NCBI RefSeq assembly: GCF_030269365.1
Contig: NZ_BSTF01000015.1
Location: forward strand, 154,137-218,136
Source: Lentzea sp. NBRC 102530
GTDB lineage: Bacteria > Actinomycetota > Actinomycetes > Mycobacteriales > Pseudonocardiaceae
DNA: 64,000 bases
Reading direction: 5' to 3'
Positions 42,573 to 51,239 of this stretch are shown in pieces. Under the pieces are notes generated by a model, which worked only from the letters and a program-made list of their open reading frames with translations, was not told the DNA's origin and made no database searches. The stretch's first letter is position 1. Every line of letters starts with the position of its first letter. Both the position numbers and the translations under genes were made by a program.

Positions 42573-43433
42573 TCACCCGGTCGCCTGCGGGAAGTAGCTG
42601 AGGCCTGCCCAGCTCGCGCATCCGGTGGAAAGGCCGCGGATGCCGAACTCGTCGATCCGGCTGTCGCTGAAGCCATCACGCAACAACGTCTGCTCCACCA
42701 GCTCCGCGTGGTGCAAGAACGGGCCTACCTCCTCCGTCCCGCGGTCGAGCAGCACACGCGGCATGCTCAACAACCGCATCGCGGTTTCGAGTTCCAGCCC
42801 GCTCCATGGTGATTCGTGCACCCAGTGAGCGGACAGCACGTAATGCGCGACGGGAGTGTCCGAGCCGGTCGCTTCGCGCAGCCACACCGCCAGGCTGGCG
42901 ATGTTCGGCACGCTCAGCTCCTCGGCCAGGTGGAAGACAGCAACGCCCCACGGGAACGCGTACAGCTCGCAACGGCCACCAGGATGCTCGATCTCTCCGA
43001 CGTGGCAGTCCGCCCACTGCACCGAACCGGGCATCAGGTTCGCGCGCTCGATGAGCTTCAGAAGCAGCTCAGGACCGAGATGCACCGGCACGAACTTGTG
43101 GCTCGTGAGGCCGCAGGCCTGATGGCCCGCCACGCCGGCGCTGAGCGTGCCGAACAGCTCGTGCGGTGTGGCCTCGAACGCGGCGCAGTACAACCGCACG
43201 CAGACCTCGTCGCGCACCGCGGCTCTGCCCGTCTCGTGCCGGTAGATCGCCTTGGTCATCGCGCCCAGCTCAGGCGTCGTGAGTTCCCGCTGCCGGCCGA
43301 TCCGCTCGAACTCCCTGGCGAGCCGGTCGCGTCCCCACCCCTTGGCCTGCCGCTGCGTGATCAGCACGAGGTTCGGCGTGAACCGCTTGCCCTCGCCAGT
43401 CGTGCGACTCCTAGCTCCACCACTTGCGGTCAA
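42573..43433 (-). CDS. XRE-family regulator of actinomycete developmental type
   Basis: About 286 residues. The N-terminal ~90 residues are an HTH (LVLITQRQAKGWGRDRLARE, then LTTPELGAMTKAIYRHETGR); the C-terminal part is a helical domain with WLREATGSDTPVAHY-like and AMRLLSMPRVLLDRGTEEVG segments seen in streptomycete XRE regulators that lack a known ligand. The best start is uncertain: TTG at 43433 precedes the homologous region by ~20 residues and gives a 23-bp overlap with the end of the deiminase gene; a GTG at 43367 lies inside the HTH and seems too late. Confidence 0.78.
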   Translation of the reverse strand: MTASGGARSRTTGEGKRFTPNLVLITQRQAKGWGRDRLAREFERIGRQRELTTPELGAMTKAIYRHETGRAAVRDEVCVRLYCAAFEATPHELFGTLSAGVAGHQACGLTSHKFVPVHLGPELLLKLIERANLMPGSVQWADCHVGEIEHPGGRCELYAFPWGVAVFHLAEELSVPNIASLAVWLREATGSDTPVAHYVLSAHWVHESPWSGLELETAMRLLSMPRVLLDRGTEEVGPFLHHAELVEQTLLRDGFSDSRIDEFGIRGLSTGCASWAGLSYFPQATG

Positions 43434-45351
43434 GCGCGCGGAACGCGTTGGTGGCGCAGTGGATCTCCCCTTCCTCGATGTGCGGGTAGCGGATGTCGTC
43501 GACGTACGTCACCCGGTAACCGGTGCTCGCGAACGCGTCCGTGATCGCGTCGGCGAACACGTCCCGCCCGGCGACCTGAGGACCGAAGGGTTGTGGAGCG
43601 ACGTAGGCGTTGTTGTTGAGGACCAGCCCGTTGACCGTGTTGGGGATCTCCGCCCCCGCCGCGTCCATCGCGCGCAGTGTCGCCTCGGCCTTCTGCTTCT
43701 CCTCACCGGCCGGCATGACGTTGATCGAGGACAAGAGCAGCTTGTAGGTCATCGTCTTGTAGGTGAACAGCGACGGGATTCGCACGACGTCCTCTTCGGT
43801 CAGCCCCACCTCGTCGCCCAGCACGGCGAGGTTCGCCTCGATCTTCGCGGCGGCCTTGTCGTTGGTGCGGAGGAACTGTTCGTCCCCGAGGAACTCCCCG
43901 ATCGTCCGCTGGTCGATGTGCTGGTCGTCCGGCCACGTCAGTTCCGGCAGACCCGCGTGCAGCACGTCGTCGGGGTGCTCGTCGCGCAGCCTTTCGAGCA
44001 GTCGCAGGCCCTTGCGGGGGTCGGCGACGATCGCTCGCCACCCCAGCCGGCTGCCAGGCACGGGCAGGAACTGGACGAACTCGTCCACGTGACCGATCTC
44101 CAGCCACGAGGTGTCGAGCTCGATCGGCTGCTGCGCGCCCTGGGAGCGGAGCAGCAGGAGCAACTCGGCCGCAGGGCCCTTGCCCTCCTCGGCGCCGACG
44201 ATGATGCGGCCGTTGGGGTGCTGAGGCGTTGGTGGAACGGTCTCGAGGTTGCCCGCGGAGTCGAGGCTCGGGTTCTCACCGGGCACCGGCACGTGTCCGA
44301 TGTGGATGGCGGCGACGTCGGAACCCGCGAACTCGGTGAACGCGACGCGGGAAGCCTTGCGGTGCATGTCGTTCGTCGACTGGATGAGCACCCGCATGCC
44401 GTGCGGCTCGCCGTCGGGGCCCGGAACGCTGCTGTAGGCGGGTTCCAGCACGTCCTGCATCCACTTGTCGTCGTCACCCGTCGAGACCCTGGTGAAACCG
44501 ACACCGTTCGCCTGCACCGCACTGGACACGTCCTGGTCGAACCGCGCCTGCTGCTGGCCGTTCGCACGCCGATCGGAGATCAACACGTTCTCCAGGCGCA
44601 GCGTGTTGTCCGCGGTGAGCACGGGAGCCTGGTGCAGCTGGACCGAACTGGAGTCGCCGCCCACGGTCAGGGTCACCGTGACCCGGCCGTCCCAGACCGC
44701 CCTGTCCCGCACGACGTCACGCCCCTCGATCGCCAGGTCGGCACCGTGTTCGAGCTCCGCAGGGGACAACTCCTCTCCGGGCCGAACGACCTCCCAGGCT
44801 CCAGCGCGCTTGATGAACAGGCGCACGTTCTCCGAACCCTGGACGGTGAGCCTGCCGGGCTCCGATGTGGACACCGGGGCGATGCTCAGCCCGGTCAGGT
44901 CGGCCTCGTCACGCGTGCCGTTCACGATCTCGTCGGCGGCGTCGTTGCACGCCGCCAGGTCTCGATCGGTTTGGTTCTGCGCGAGCCGATGACCCCGCTC
45001 GAGCTCTCGGAACTCACGCTCGGCACGTTCGGGTTCGGTCTCGGCGAGTTTCTGCAGCTCCTTTCGCTCCTGGTAGTAGCGCTGGTCGGCGGCTGCCTCA
45101 CGGGCAACCGCCTCAGCGACGAGGGTGCGAGCACGCTCACGGCACACGCCGGCATCGTCGTCGATGTTCGCGAGGAAGAGCTTCCGGTCGGCTTGCAGTC
45201 GCACCTGCTGCTGATCCGCCTGTGCCGCAACGGTCTGGCACGTCAACATGAGCATGGCGATCGCCAGGACACGAGTCGATGCCTTCTTGATTTTCACGTC
45301 CACACGCTGGCATCCGCTTGTGCGGATCCTGTTCGGATTTCGTGCCCTCAC
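43411..45351 (-). CDS. Secreted protein-arginine deiminase (PAD) family protein
   Basis: 646 residues; GTG at 45351 with GAGGA 8 nt upstream (a GTG at 45297 is an alternative). A hydrophobic signal-like segment (TRVLAIAMLMLTCQTVAAQA) suggests export. A long coiled-coil-like region (~50-130) is followed by the PAD fold. The catalytic set is visible by comparison with vertebrate PADs: Asp in DDKWMQDVLEPAY, His and Asp in SWLEIGHVDEFVQFLP, and Cys632 in GEIHCATNAFR. Known PADs convert peptidyl-arginine to citrulline with calcium. A secreted bacterial member would modify extracellular proteins; its targets are unknown. Confidence 0.88.
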   Translation of the reverse strand: MRARNPNRIRTSGCQRVDVKIKKASTRVLAIAMLMLTCQTVAAQADQQQVRLQADRKLFLANIDDDAGVCRERARTLVAEAVAREAAADQRYYQERKELQKLAETEPERAEREFRELERGHRLAQNQTDRDLAACNDAADEIVNGTRDEADLTGLSIAPVSTSEPGRLTVQGSENVRLFIKRAGAWEVVRPGEELSPAELEHGADLAIEGRDVVRDRAVWDGRVTVTLTVGGDSSSVQLHQAPVLTADNTLRLENVLISDRRANGQQQARFDQDVSSAVQANGVGFTRVSTGDDDKWMQDVLEPAYSSVPGPDGEPHGMRVLIQSTNDMHRKASRVAFTEFAGSDVAAIHIGHVPVPGENPSLDSAGNLETVPPTPQHPNGRIIVGAEEGKGPAAELLLLLRSQGAQQPIELDTSWLEIGHVDEFVQFLPVPGSRLGWRAIVADPRKGLRLLERLRDEHPDDVLHAGLPELTWPDDQHIDQRTIGEFLGDEQFLRTNDKAAAKIEANLAVLGDEVGLTEEDVVRIPSLFTYKTMTYKLLLSSINVMPAGEEKQKAEATLRAMDAAGAEIPNTVNGLVLNNNAYVAPQPFGPQVAGRDVFADAITDAFASTGYRVTYVDDIRYPHIEEGEIHCATNAFRALDRKWWS

Positions 45352-45420
45352 AGCGATGTCCTCGTCCCCTCGCTGACCAGGCCGATCTCGTCCGCAAACG
45401 CCGGACTGGCCCCGGCGACC

Positions 45421-45465
45421 ACTTGCCTGAGTGGAAAGTGTCCGATACTTTCCACTCAGGCAAGT
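45421..45465. promoter_or_regulatory. 19-bp perfect inverted repeat upstream of membrane-protein operon
   Basis: ACTTGCCTGAGTGGAAAGT (45421-45439) is followed after 7 nt by its exact reverse complement (45447-45465). It ends 23 bp before the start of the first membrane-protein gene and lies between that gene and the divergent deiminase gene. TACTTTCC is also repeated directly at 45446-45453 and 45465-45472. It is probably the operator of the winged-helix regulator encoded third in the operon, or a strong RNA hairpin in the leader. Confidence 0.75.
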
Positions 45466-45488
45466 ACTTTCCCAGAGAGGATGAAGGC

Positions 45489-45953
45489 ATGGTGCACACA
45501 GCCGGCAGCCACACTCGGAAGTCAGCCGAACCGCAGGTCAAGGGCCTTCCGCCGTGGTATTTCGTGCTGGCGGGCGCACTCGTCGCCAGCTTCGACCTCA
45601 GCCAGCAGTTCATCGTCACGCACCCGGCGGTCGCGGCACTGCCACTCGTACTGGTCACGGCGCACGTCATCGTCTGGTTCACGGTTCTTTCGCGTCGTCG
45701 TGAGTTCATCCGCTCCGTGTGGCGGTCGAAACGCGCGCGGCTGCTGGCGGCGGCGCTGTTCGCGGTCCGGATGGTTCTCCAGTTGGTCCTGACCCGACTG
45801 GTGGACAGCTCAGCGCCGTTGCACAGCTACGCCCACCTGATCATGGGGTTGGCCCTGCTGGTGCTGACCACGGCCGGAGCGTGGTTTGATCAATGGCTGA
45901 TCCTGCGCACCCTGAACAAGGACGCGGAACAGACGAAGGAGCAGCACCGGTGA
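45489..45953 (+). CDS. Small membrane protein, four helices
   Basis: 154 residues from ATG 45489 (GAGAGGA 8 nt upstream). Four hydrophobic segments: WYFVLAGALVASFDLSQQFI, VAALPLVLVTAHVIVWFTVL, LLAAALFAVRMVLQLVLTRL and YAHLIMGLALLVLTTAGAWF. No recognised family. The GTG of the next gene overlaps its end by 4 bp, and a winged-helix regulator is third; the operon begins just after the large palindrome. Confidence 0.72.
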   Translation: MVHTAGSHTRKSAEPQVKGLPPWYFVLAGALVASFDLSQQFIVTHPAVAALPLVLVTAHVIVWFTVLSRRREFIRSVWRSKRARLLAAALFAVRMVLQLVLTRLVDSSAPLHSYAHLIMGLALLVLTTAGAWFDQWLILRTLNKDAEQTKEQHR

Positions 45954-46435
45954 ACGAGCCAACGCCCGAGGAAGCGGCGGCCGCGCTGCGCACAATCCGG
46001 CAGAGCCGGGAGCAGGTGATCAAGTCCGCCGTGGGATCTCGTCGGCTGTGGATCGGCTGCGGCCTCGCTCTCTTCCTCTACTGCACGGCGATCGACCTCT
46101 TCCCGGCCGCACGGGGCTGGCTGCACTGGCCGTTCGTGATCACCTGTCTGGCGCTGTCGTTCATCATGCGCACACGGATGGGCGGCAGCTTGCTCGGCCG
46201 CTCGGTCGCGGTGTCGAACCGCAGTGTCCCGACCAACCTCAAGTGGCGGCTGCTGCGCATCGTCCCGCTGCTCGTCATCGCGATCGGCGGGGTCGTGCTC
46301 GTCCTGGTGCTGCATCCGCCGCACGCCACCATCTACTATGGTGCGCTGGCTGGGCTCTACATCGCGTTTCTCGGCCCCAGACTCCAGCTGTGGATGCTGC
46401 GCAAGCAAGACGAGGTGAGTGGTGGCCGAGCTTGA
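45950..46435 (+). CDS. Small membrane protein, four helices
   Basis: 161 residues from GTG 45950. A charged N-terminal helix (EEAAAALRTIRQSREQVIKS) precedes hydrophobic segments RLWIGCGLALFLYCTAIDLF, WPFVITCLALSFIMRT, RIVPLLVIAIGGVVLVLVLH and IYYGALAGLYIAFLGPRLQL. This pattern of a small membrane protein directly followed by a winged-helix repressor is common in actinomycetes, where the repressor often controls the membrane gene. Function unknown. Confidence 0.75.
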   Translation: MNEPTPEEAAAALRTIRQSREQVIKSAVGSRRLWIGCGLALFLYCTAIDLFPAARGWLHWPFVITCLALSFIMRTRMGGSLLGRSVAVSNRSVPTNLKWRLLRIVPLLVIAIGGVVLVLVLHPPHATIYYGALAGLYIAFLGPRLQLWMLRKQDEVSGGRA

Positions 46436-46736
46436 CCAGCTCCTGCTGGATCCGACGAGGCTGGCGATCGTCTCGCTGCTCGCCGCGGCGGAGTGGGCCG
46501 ACTTCGGCTTCGTCCGCGACTCGGTCAAGCTCTCCGACTCCGCGCTCTCCAAGCAGATCACGACGCTCTCCAAGAACAATCACGTCGAGGTCCGCAAGGG
46601 TTACGTCAACAACCGGCCCAGAACCTGGATCAGCCTCACCGATTCCGGCCGCAACGCACTCGCGGACCACATCGCCGCCCTGCAGGCCATCGCGGAGAAC
46701 GCCAGAACCGAGGGCGCACGTCATTCCGGCAGCTAG
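46419..46736 (+). CDS. Winged-helix transcriptional regulator (HTH_27/MarR-like)
   Basis: 105 residues, starting at GTG 46419 or GTG 46422, overlapping the previous gene by ~17 bp. The order LLLDPTRLAIVSLLAAAEWA, then VRDSVKLSDSALSKQITTLS and VNNRPRTWISLTDSGRNALA, is the compact winged-helix fold with the recognition helix around DSALSKQITTL and the wing RPRTWISLT. Probably the autorepressor of this three-gene operon, acting on the 19-bp inverted repeat; this is inference from proximity. Confidence 0.87.
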   Translation: MVAELDQLLLDPTRLAIVSLLAAAEWADFGFVRDSVKLSDSALSKQITTLSKNNHVEVRKGYVNNRPRTWISLTDSGRNALADHIAALQAIAENARTEGARHSGS

Positions 46737-46757
46737 CTGACGAGAGGCAGCGGAGGG

Positions 46758-47755
46758 TCACGCCGACGGCGTGCACCAGGTCGATGCGAGCGCCTCCGTG
46801 GAGGTCAAGGACGACGCTCTGACGGCGGGATAGACGGCGGCCAGCACACCGATCGTCACCGAGGCACCGAGGATCGCCGTAGCAGGAATGACCAAAGGCC
46901 AGTTCTGCACATGCGCGTACCCGGCAGTGGCCAGCAGTCCGGGAGCACCACCGGAAACACCACCCAGCACGCACAACACGACCGACTCGACCAGGAACTG
47001 CCAGCGGATCTGCCTCCTGCCCGCACCGAGTGCGCGGCGCAGCCCGATCTCGCCCCTCCGCTCGAGCACGGAGATCACCATGGTGTTCGCGACGCCGATG
47101 CCGCCGACCAGCAGCGCCACCCCCGCAAGCCCCAACAGCAGCGTGCCGAAGGCGTTCTGCGTGATCCGCTTGGCCGCCAGCGCGTCGGACGGCCTGCTGA
47201 CCTGGACCTGGCCCGGCCGTTCGGGATCGAGGGTGCGCGGCAGAACCGCGCGCACGCTGTCGATCGCGGGCTCGGAGGACCGCACGTATACGACGGTGAA
47301 CCACTTGTTCGCCAGGCGATCCGCGGAGGTGCCGCCGGAACCTCGGTGATCCCGAGCCAGGTCGCGGCCTTGCTGCCCAGCACCACGGTCGGGAACTTGT
47401 CGTTGGCACCGTTGAAGAACGTGCCGGAGCGGACCTTGCCTTCCAGCACCTCCAACAGATCGGAGGTCACCGCCGGTGTCGTCAGCGCACCGGTCTCACC
47501 ACCGAGGCCGGTGCGCGCGACCGCGGCGTGCACGTTCGCGACGGCGCTCACCTGTTCGACGGGCCCGACCCTGCGTGCCATCGAGACGGACTCGACCGGC
47601 ATCCCCGGCCCGCTCGCCGCTCGCCTGGTTGGGCACCGCCTGTGCTTTGAGCAGGTTCGGCCCCAGCCGCCAGCTCGTCGACGACGGCCTGCTGGCTCGA
47701 GGCCAGACTCCCGACCACGACGACCACGGTCGCGATGCCGATTGACCTGCCCCAC
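46758..47755 (-). pseudogene. Frameshifted MacB-like ABC transporter permease
   Basis: Pieces of one FtsX/MacB-type permease occur in three frames. Around 47,755-47,650: SIGIATVVVVVGSLASSQQA (first membrane helix region). Around 47,600-47,340: PVEQVSAVANVHAAVARTGL to TVVLGSKAATWLGITEV (periplasmic domain). From ~47,338 to the stop at 46758: GTSADRLANKWFTVVYVRSS, then NAFGTLLLGLAGVALLVGGI and RRGEIGLRRALGAGRRQIRW (FtsX domain). At least two frameshifts separate them and an IS3-family remnant abuts the 5' end. The ATPase and adaptor genes usual for MacB systems are absent. Confidence 0.82.
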
Positions 47756-47778
47756 CGGAAGGGTTCCAGTCGTTGTGG

Positions 47779-48841
47779 CTAACTGGCAGCGGTGATGGTG
47801 TCGTGGTCGGAGCGTAGTTCGTACTCGATTGGGTTGAGGTAGCCGAGGGCGGAGTGCCGTCGGCGGCGGTCGTGGAAGATCTCGATGTAGTCGAAGATCG
47901 CGTTGGCCAGCTCCACGCGGGTCTTCCATCGTTGACGGTTCAGTAGCTCGATCTGCATCGATGACCAGAAGGATTCCATCATCGCGTTGTCGAGTCCGTC
48001 GCCACGCTTCCAAAGGATGGCAGCAGACCGGCTGAGCGGATCTTGTCGCCGAAGACCCAGGAGGTGAACTGGGTTCCGTGGTCGGCGTGGACGATGCCGC
48101 CGGGCTCGGGGCGCCGGTTGCGGATGGCCATGTCGAGTGCGTTGACGACCAGGGTTGAGTCCTGTGTGGAGTCGATCGACCAGCCCACGATCCGACGGCT
48201 GAACGCATCGAGAACCGCGGCGCAGTAGAGCCATCCTTCCCTTGTCCTGTGCTGGTGATGTCGGTGACCCACAGTTCGTTCGGTTTCAGCCGGTGGAACT
48301 TGCGGTTCACCAAGTCGCCGGCGGTGGCGACGCCGCGGAGCTGTTTGACTCGTGCCGGGCCGGGAAGTCCGTGGATGCCGGCCTGGCTCATCAGCTGCCA
48401 GACAGTGCGTTCGCAGACGGTGATGCCCATGCCCAGGGTGAGTTCGGCGTGGACCCGTAGGTGCCGCGTGAGGCGACGTGCACTTCGCGAATCACTCCGG
48501 TCAGCCAGCGACGTCGTAGCTCGGTCGGCGTGGTCGGAGTTCGTCTGGCCTTGTAGTGGTTCTGGCGAGCGACCCCGAGGACGCGACAGCATCGGTCAAT
48601 GGGGATCCCGGCGTCGGCAAGCCTGTCAATCACCGGGTAGAACCTTGTGGGCGAGGGCGATCCGTCCCCAGGAACGTCGCTGCCTGACGCACGATCAACA
48701 GCTCGGTCTCGAGCTCCCGAATCCATTGTCGAGCGGCACGAAGTTCGACGGACTCGCTGCTCGGGGTGCTGGGAATCTCGCCACGATCGATCCGGTCCTG
48801 CTTGACCCACTTCGACAACGTCACCGGATGGATACGCAGGT
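47779..48841 (-). mobile_element. Degenerate IS3-family element (first copy)
   Basis: Broken orfB frames on the - strand read, in order, IDRLADAGIPIDRCCRVLGV, RVKQLRGVATAGDLVNRKFH, LKPNELWVTDIT, LYCAAVLDAFSRRIVGWSID, VHADHGTQFTSWVFGDKIRS and DNAMMESFWSSMQIELLNRQ, then FHDRRRRHSALGYLNPIEYE. The DDE catalytic pieces are recognisable (WVTDIT, HADHGTQF, MESFW) but lie in different frames. Part of orfA (LRIHPVTLSKWVKQDRIDRG) remains at 48,640-48,841, cut off by the second element. It cannot encode a working transposase. Confidence 0.88.
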
Positions 48842-48866
48842 GGGTCTGCTGCACGAGTAGGTGACA
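48842..48866. repeat. Left 25-bp terminal inverted repeat of IS3-family element
   Basis: Begins GGGTCTGCTGCACGAG and is the exact reverse complement of 50082-50106. Its outer bases also read into the truncated orfA of the older element, marking the insertion point. Confidence 0.85.
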
Positions 48867-48873
48867 GTGGTAG

Positions 48874-49734
48874 TCACGCAGCCTGACTGGCTGGCGTGGA
48901 CATGATTACTTCGTATTCGATGGGGGTCAACCGGCCGAGGGCAGCCTGGCGCCTGCGACGGTGGTAAGTGCGCTCGATCCAAGTCACGATCGCGATCCGC
49001 AGTTCCTCGCGCGTGGTCCACGTACGCCGGTTGAGGACATTGTTCTGCAGCAACGCGAAGAAGCTCTCCATGGCCGCGTTGTCGCCCGCAGCACCGACTC
49101 GGCCCATCGAGCCGGTCAGCCCGTGGCGCACGAGAACACGGACGAATTTCCTTGATCGAAATTGGGATCCGCGGTCGGTGTGCACCACGCAGCCGGCGAC
49201 CTCACCGCGGCGGGTGAGGGCGTTGGTGAGCGCGGTGACCGCGAGGCGGGACTTCATCCGGGAGTCGATCGAGTAGCCCACGATCCGGTTGGAGCAGACG
49301 TCCTTGACCGCACACAGATACAGCTTTCCCTCTGCGGTGCGGTGTTCGGTGATGTCGGCCAGCCACAGCCGGTTCGGCGCGGTGGCGGTGAAGTCGCGGC
49401 GGACCAGGTCGTCGTGGACCGGTGGGCCGGTCTTCTTGCCGTTGCGGCCGCGTTTCTTGCCGAACGCACTCCACCAGCCCATCGACGAGCAGATCCGCCA
49501 CGCGGTCCGATCCGCCATCGACCAGCCGGCGTCGCGGGCTTCGTCGGCCAGGAACCGGTAGCCGAACTCCGGGTCGTCGCGGTGCGCGTCGAACAACGCG
49601 TTCGCCCGATGAGCGCGCTCGAGCTCGGTGGCGGTGACGGGGCGGGCACGCCACCGGTAGTACGACTGTCGAGCGATCCTCAGGACCCGGCACGTCACCG
49701 CGACGGGAATCCCGTCCGCGGCCAGCTCGTTCAC
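48874..49734 (-). CDS. IS3-family transposase OrfB
   Basis: 286 residues from the GTG/ATG near 49734, but normally made as an OrfAB fusion. N-terminal HTH_21 region (DDPEFGYRFLADEARDAGWS) and an rve integrase core with the DDE set: first Asp in NRLWLADITEHRTAEGKLYL, second Asp in CVVHTDRGSQFRSRKF, Glu in NAAMESFFALLQNNVLNRR, and the closing RRRRQAALGRLTPIEYEV. All catalytic positions are present. A sequence GGGAAAAGG at about 49748-49756 in the overlap with orfA is a typical -1 slippery site that would join orfA to the upstream orfB frame (GKRLYPLVNELAADG). Confidence 0.93.
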   Translation of the reverse strand: MNELAADGIPVAVTCRVLRIARQSYYRWRARPVTATELERAHRANALFDAHRDDPEFGYRFLADEARDAGWSMADRTAWRICSSMGWWSAFGKKRGRNGKKTGPPVHDDLVRRDFTATAPNRLWLADITEHRTAEGKLYLCAVKDVCSNRIVGYSIDSRMKSRLAVTALTNALTRRGEVAGCVVHTDRGSQFRSRKFVRVLVRHGLTGSMGRVGAAGDNAAMESFFALLQNNVLNRRTWTTREELRIAIVTWIERTYHRRRRQAALGRLTPIEYEVIMSTPASQAA

Positions 49735-50087
49735 GAGCGGGTAGAGCCTTTTCCCGGCAGGTTCGCCTGCGACAGATACGCGGTCGCCCGGCGCAGGACC
49801 TCGTTCTCCTGCTCGAGCAGCTTGATCCGCTTACGCGCCTCACGCAGCTCAGCCGACTCGGCCCGGCTCGCACCGGGCTTGGCGCCGTCCTCGACCTCGG
49901 CCTGACGCAGCCACTTGAACAACGTCATCGGGTGCACCCCGAAGTCCTTGGCGATCTGCTCGACCGTCACACCGGGCTCACGGTCCCGAGCGACCCGCAC
50001 GACATCGTCACGGAACTCCTGGGGATAGGGCTGGGCACAGCGACATCCTCCCAGCTCACCATCACGGCAAGCCAACTCAGATGTCAC
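49731..50087 (-). CDS. IS3-family OrfA (helix-turn-helix)
   Basis: 118 residues. HTH region REPGVTVEQIAKDFGVHPMT followed by LFKWLRQAEVEDG, then a leucine-zipper-like helix (ELREARKRIKLLEQENEVLR) and RRATAYLSQANLP, the usual OrfA layout. The first ~22 residues (before PYPQEFRDDVV) are not conserved-looking; a GTG and an ATG just after GGGAGG are in another frame, so a one-base change near the start is possible. It ends where the slippery A4G site would divert ribosomes into orfB. Confidence 0.87.
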   Translation of the reverse strand: MTSELACRDGELGGCRCAQPYPQEFRDDVVRVARDREPGVTVEQIAKDFGVHPMTLFKWLRQAEVEDGAKPGASRAESAELREARKRIKLLEQENEVLRRATAYLSQANLPGKGSTRS

Positions 50088-50106
50088 CTACTCGTGCAGC
50101 AGACCC
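50082..50106. repeat. Right 25-bp terminal inverted repeat of IS3-family element
   Basis: Exact reverse complement of 48842-48866. The sequence to its right (from 50107) does not continue the older element's orfA, so the far part of the older element was lost. Confidence 0.85.
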
Positions 50107-50246
50107 GATCCAGTTCCAGCAGGGTACACAGGCGCCGAGCAGCAGGTAAGCGGCTAGCTAGCGCGGACACCAGCCGTTCACCGCACGGTCACTTCACGTG
50201 GAAACTCCAGCTCGCACCGTCGAGATCGGTCATGTTCGCGCGGAAC

Positions 50247-50525
50247 CTAGGGACGTTGCAGTCTCGGTAGCGCAAGTGCGGTCGTCGGATAATCAGCCGA
50301 GTAAACCGCCAACGCCCGCTGGTTCGACGTCACTGCAGCCAGCACGGCAGGCACGTCACGCGACTCTCCCAACTGCATCAAAGAGCCCTCAGAGAACAAC
50401 ACCGCCTCCTCGTCCACGACGCCAGCCGCCACCAAGACGGCCGATGCACGATGGATGCAACCGAGCGCGCTCAGGGTCAAGCCCCAGCTAGACGCGCCTT
50501 CAAGCGTCACACTGAGTTCCTGCAT
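50247..50525 (-). CDS. Small protein of unknown function downstream of toxin island
   Basis: 92 residues from ATG 50525 with AGGAG 4 nt upstream. Soluble-looking, rich in Ala/Leu/Ser: MQELSVTLEGASSWGLTLSA, then AAGVVDEEAVLFSEGSLMQL and NQRALAVYSADYPTTALALP. No family recognised. It is on the same strand as, and downstream of, the RHS toxin and two DUF4265-like genes, so it may be another immunity or orphan gene of the island. Its end lies ~140 bp from the IS3 element. Confidence 0.55.
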   Translation of the reverse strand: MQELSVTLEGASSWGLTLSALGCIHRASAVLVAAGVVDEEAVLFSEGSLMQLGESRDVPAVLAAVTSNQRALAVYSADYPTTALALPRLQRP

Positions 50526-50625
50526 AGGGCTCCTCGGATATTTTCACGAACTCCGGAAAATTCGCCGGGCCGAAGCAGTCACACGTGACCCAAGCCTGGA
50601 TCACATAAACAGCTACAGCCACCAG

Positions 50626-51075
50626 TTCAAAGGCGTACCGTCATCGGCAAAACGTTCGAGAAGTACCACTCAACTTCAGAATCAGCCGCCACCATCTGAT
50701 TGAAGATTCCCTCCAATGCCACAACTCCCGGGCCGTAGGGAACCGTGAAGGCACTCAATCCGCCCACCCTGCCGTCGAGCCCCCAGCCTCAATCTCCTCG
50801 ATATACATGCCCGCCACTTCATGCTCAGCAAAGACATGCGCACCCACATTGCCTCCACGAGTCAAAGTGGTAAATGTACCGTCAGCGGGATTCAGCATGA
50901 TCACGTCTCCGGCCGCGATATTGAGGACCATTCCAGGAGTCGCCAGCACCCGGACCCCGGCAGAGCCGTCGACTGACTCCACCGGAACTTCCTCGAAGAT
51001 CGGCTTACCCACCTTGTTCTCGCTGACCAGCAGATTCACCGTCGCGGCATCAGGACCGACCATGCTCGCCAACAA
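50626..51075 (-). pseudogene. DUF4265-like candidate immunity gene with frameshift
   Basis: The main frame (ATG 51075) gives NLLVSENKVGKPIFEEVPVE, RVLATPGMVLNIAAGDVIML and DGTFTTLTRGGNVGAHVF, the DUF4265 pattern of a basic beta domain with GDVV-type motif, but stops at 50755. The missing C-terminal part is present one frame away: LSAFTVPYGPGVVALEGIFN, then QMVAADSEVEWYFSNVL, ending at a TGA at 50626. A single-base change in the G-rich stretch near 50,765-50,780 would join them. Either the gene is freshly inactivated or the sequence has an error there. Confidence 0.62.
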
Positions 51076-51239
51076 TCCACCTAAAGGAGTGCATTAGGCT
51101 TAAAGCACCGAAAGCGCCGATGCTAAAATAGATCGGCGCTTCTTCCATAATTACACGACCTAGCAGCGTTTTCACGCACGCGCACCTTGGCCTTATCTAA
51201 ACAGGAAATGCGGACCACCGTGGCAACCATGAGCTTCCG

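Larger units (their letters stand above)
48842..50106 (-). mobile_element. IS3-family insertion sequence (second copy), 1,265 bp
   Basis: Two overlapping frames (orfA, orfB) lie between perfect 25-bp terminal inverted repeats. The element has inserted into orfA of the older IS3-family remnant. I find no convincing target-site duplication. It looks able to move, apart from a doubtful orfA start. Confidence 0.87.
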
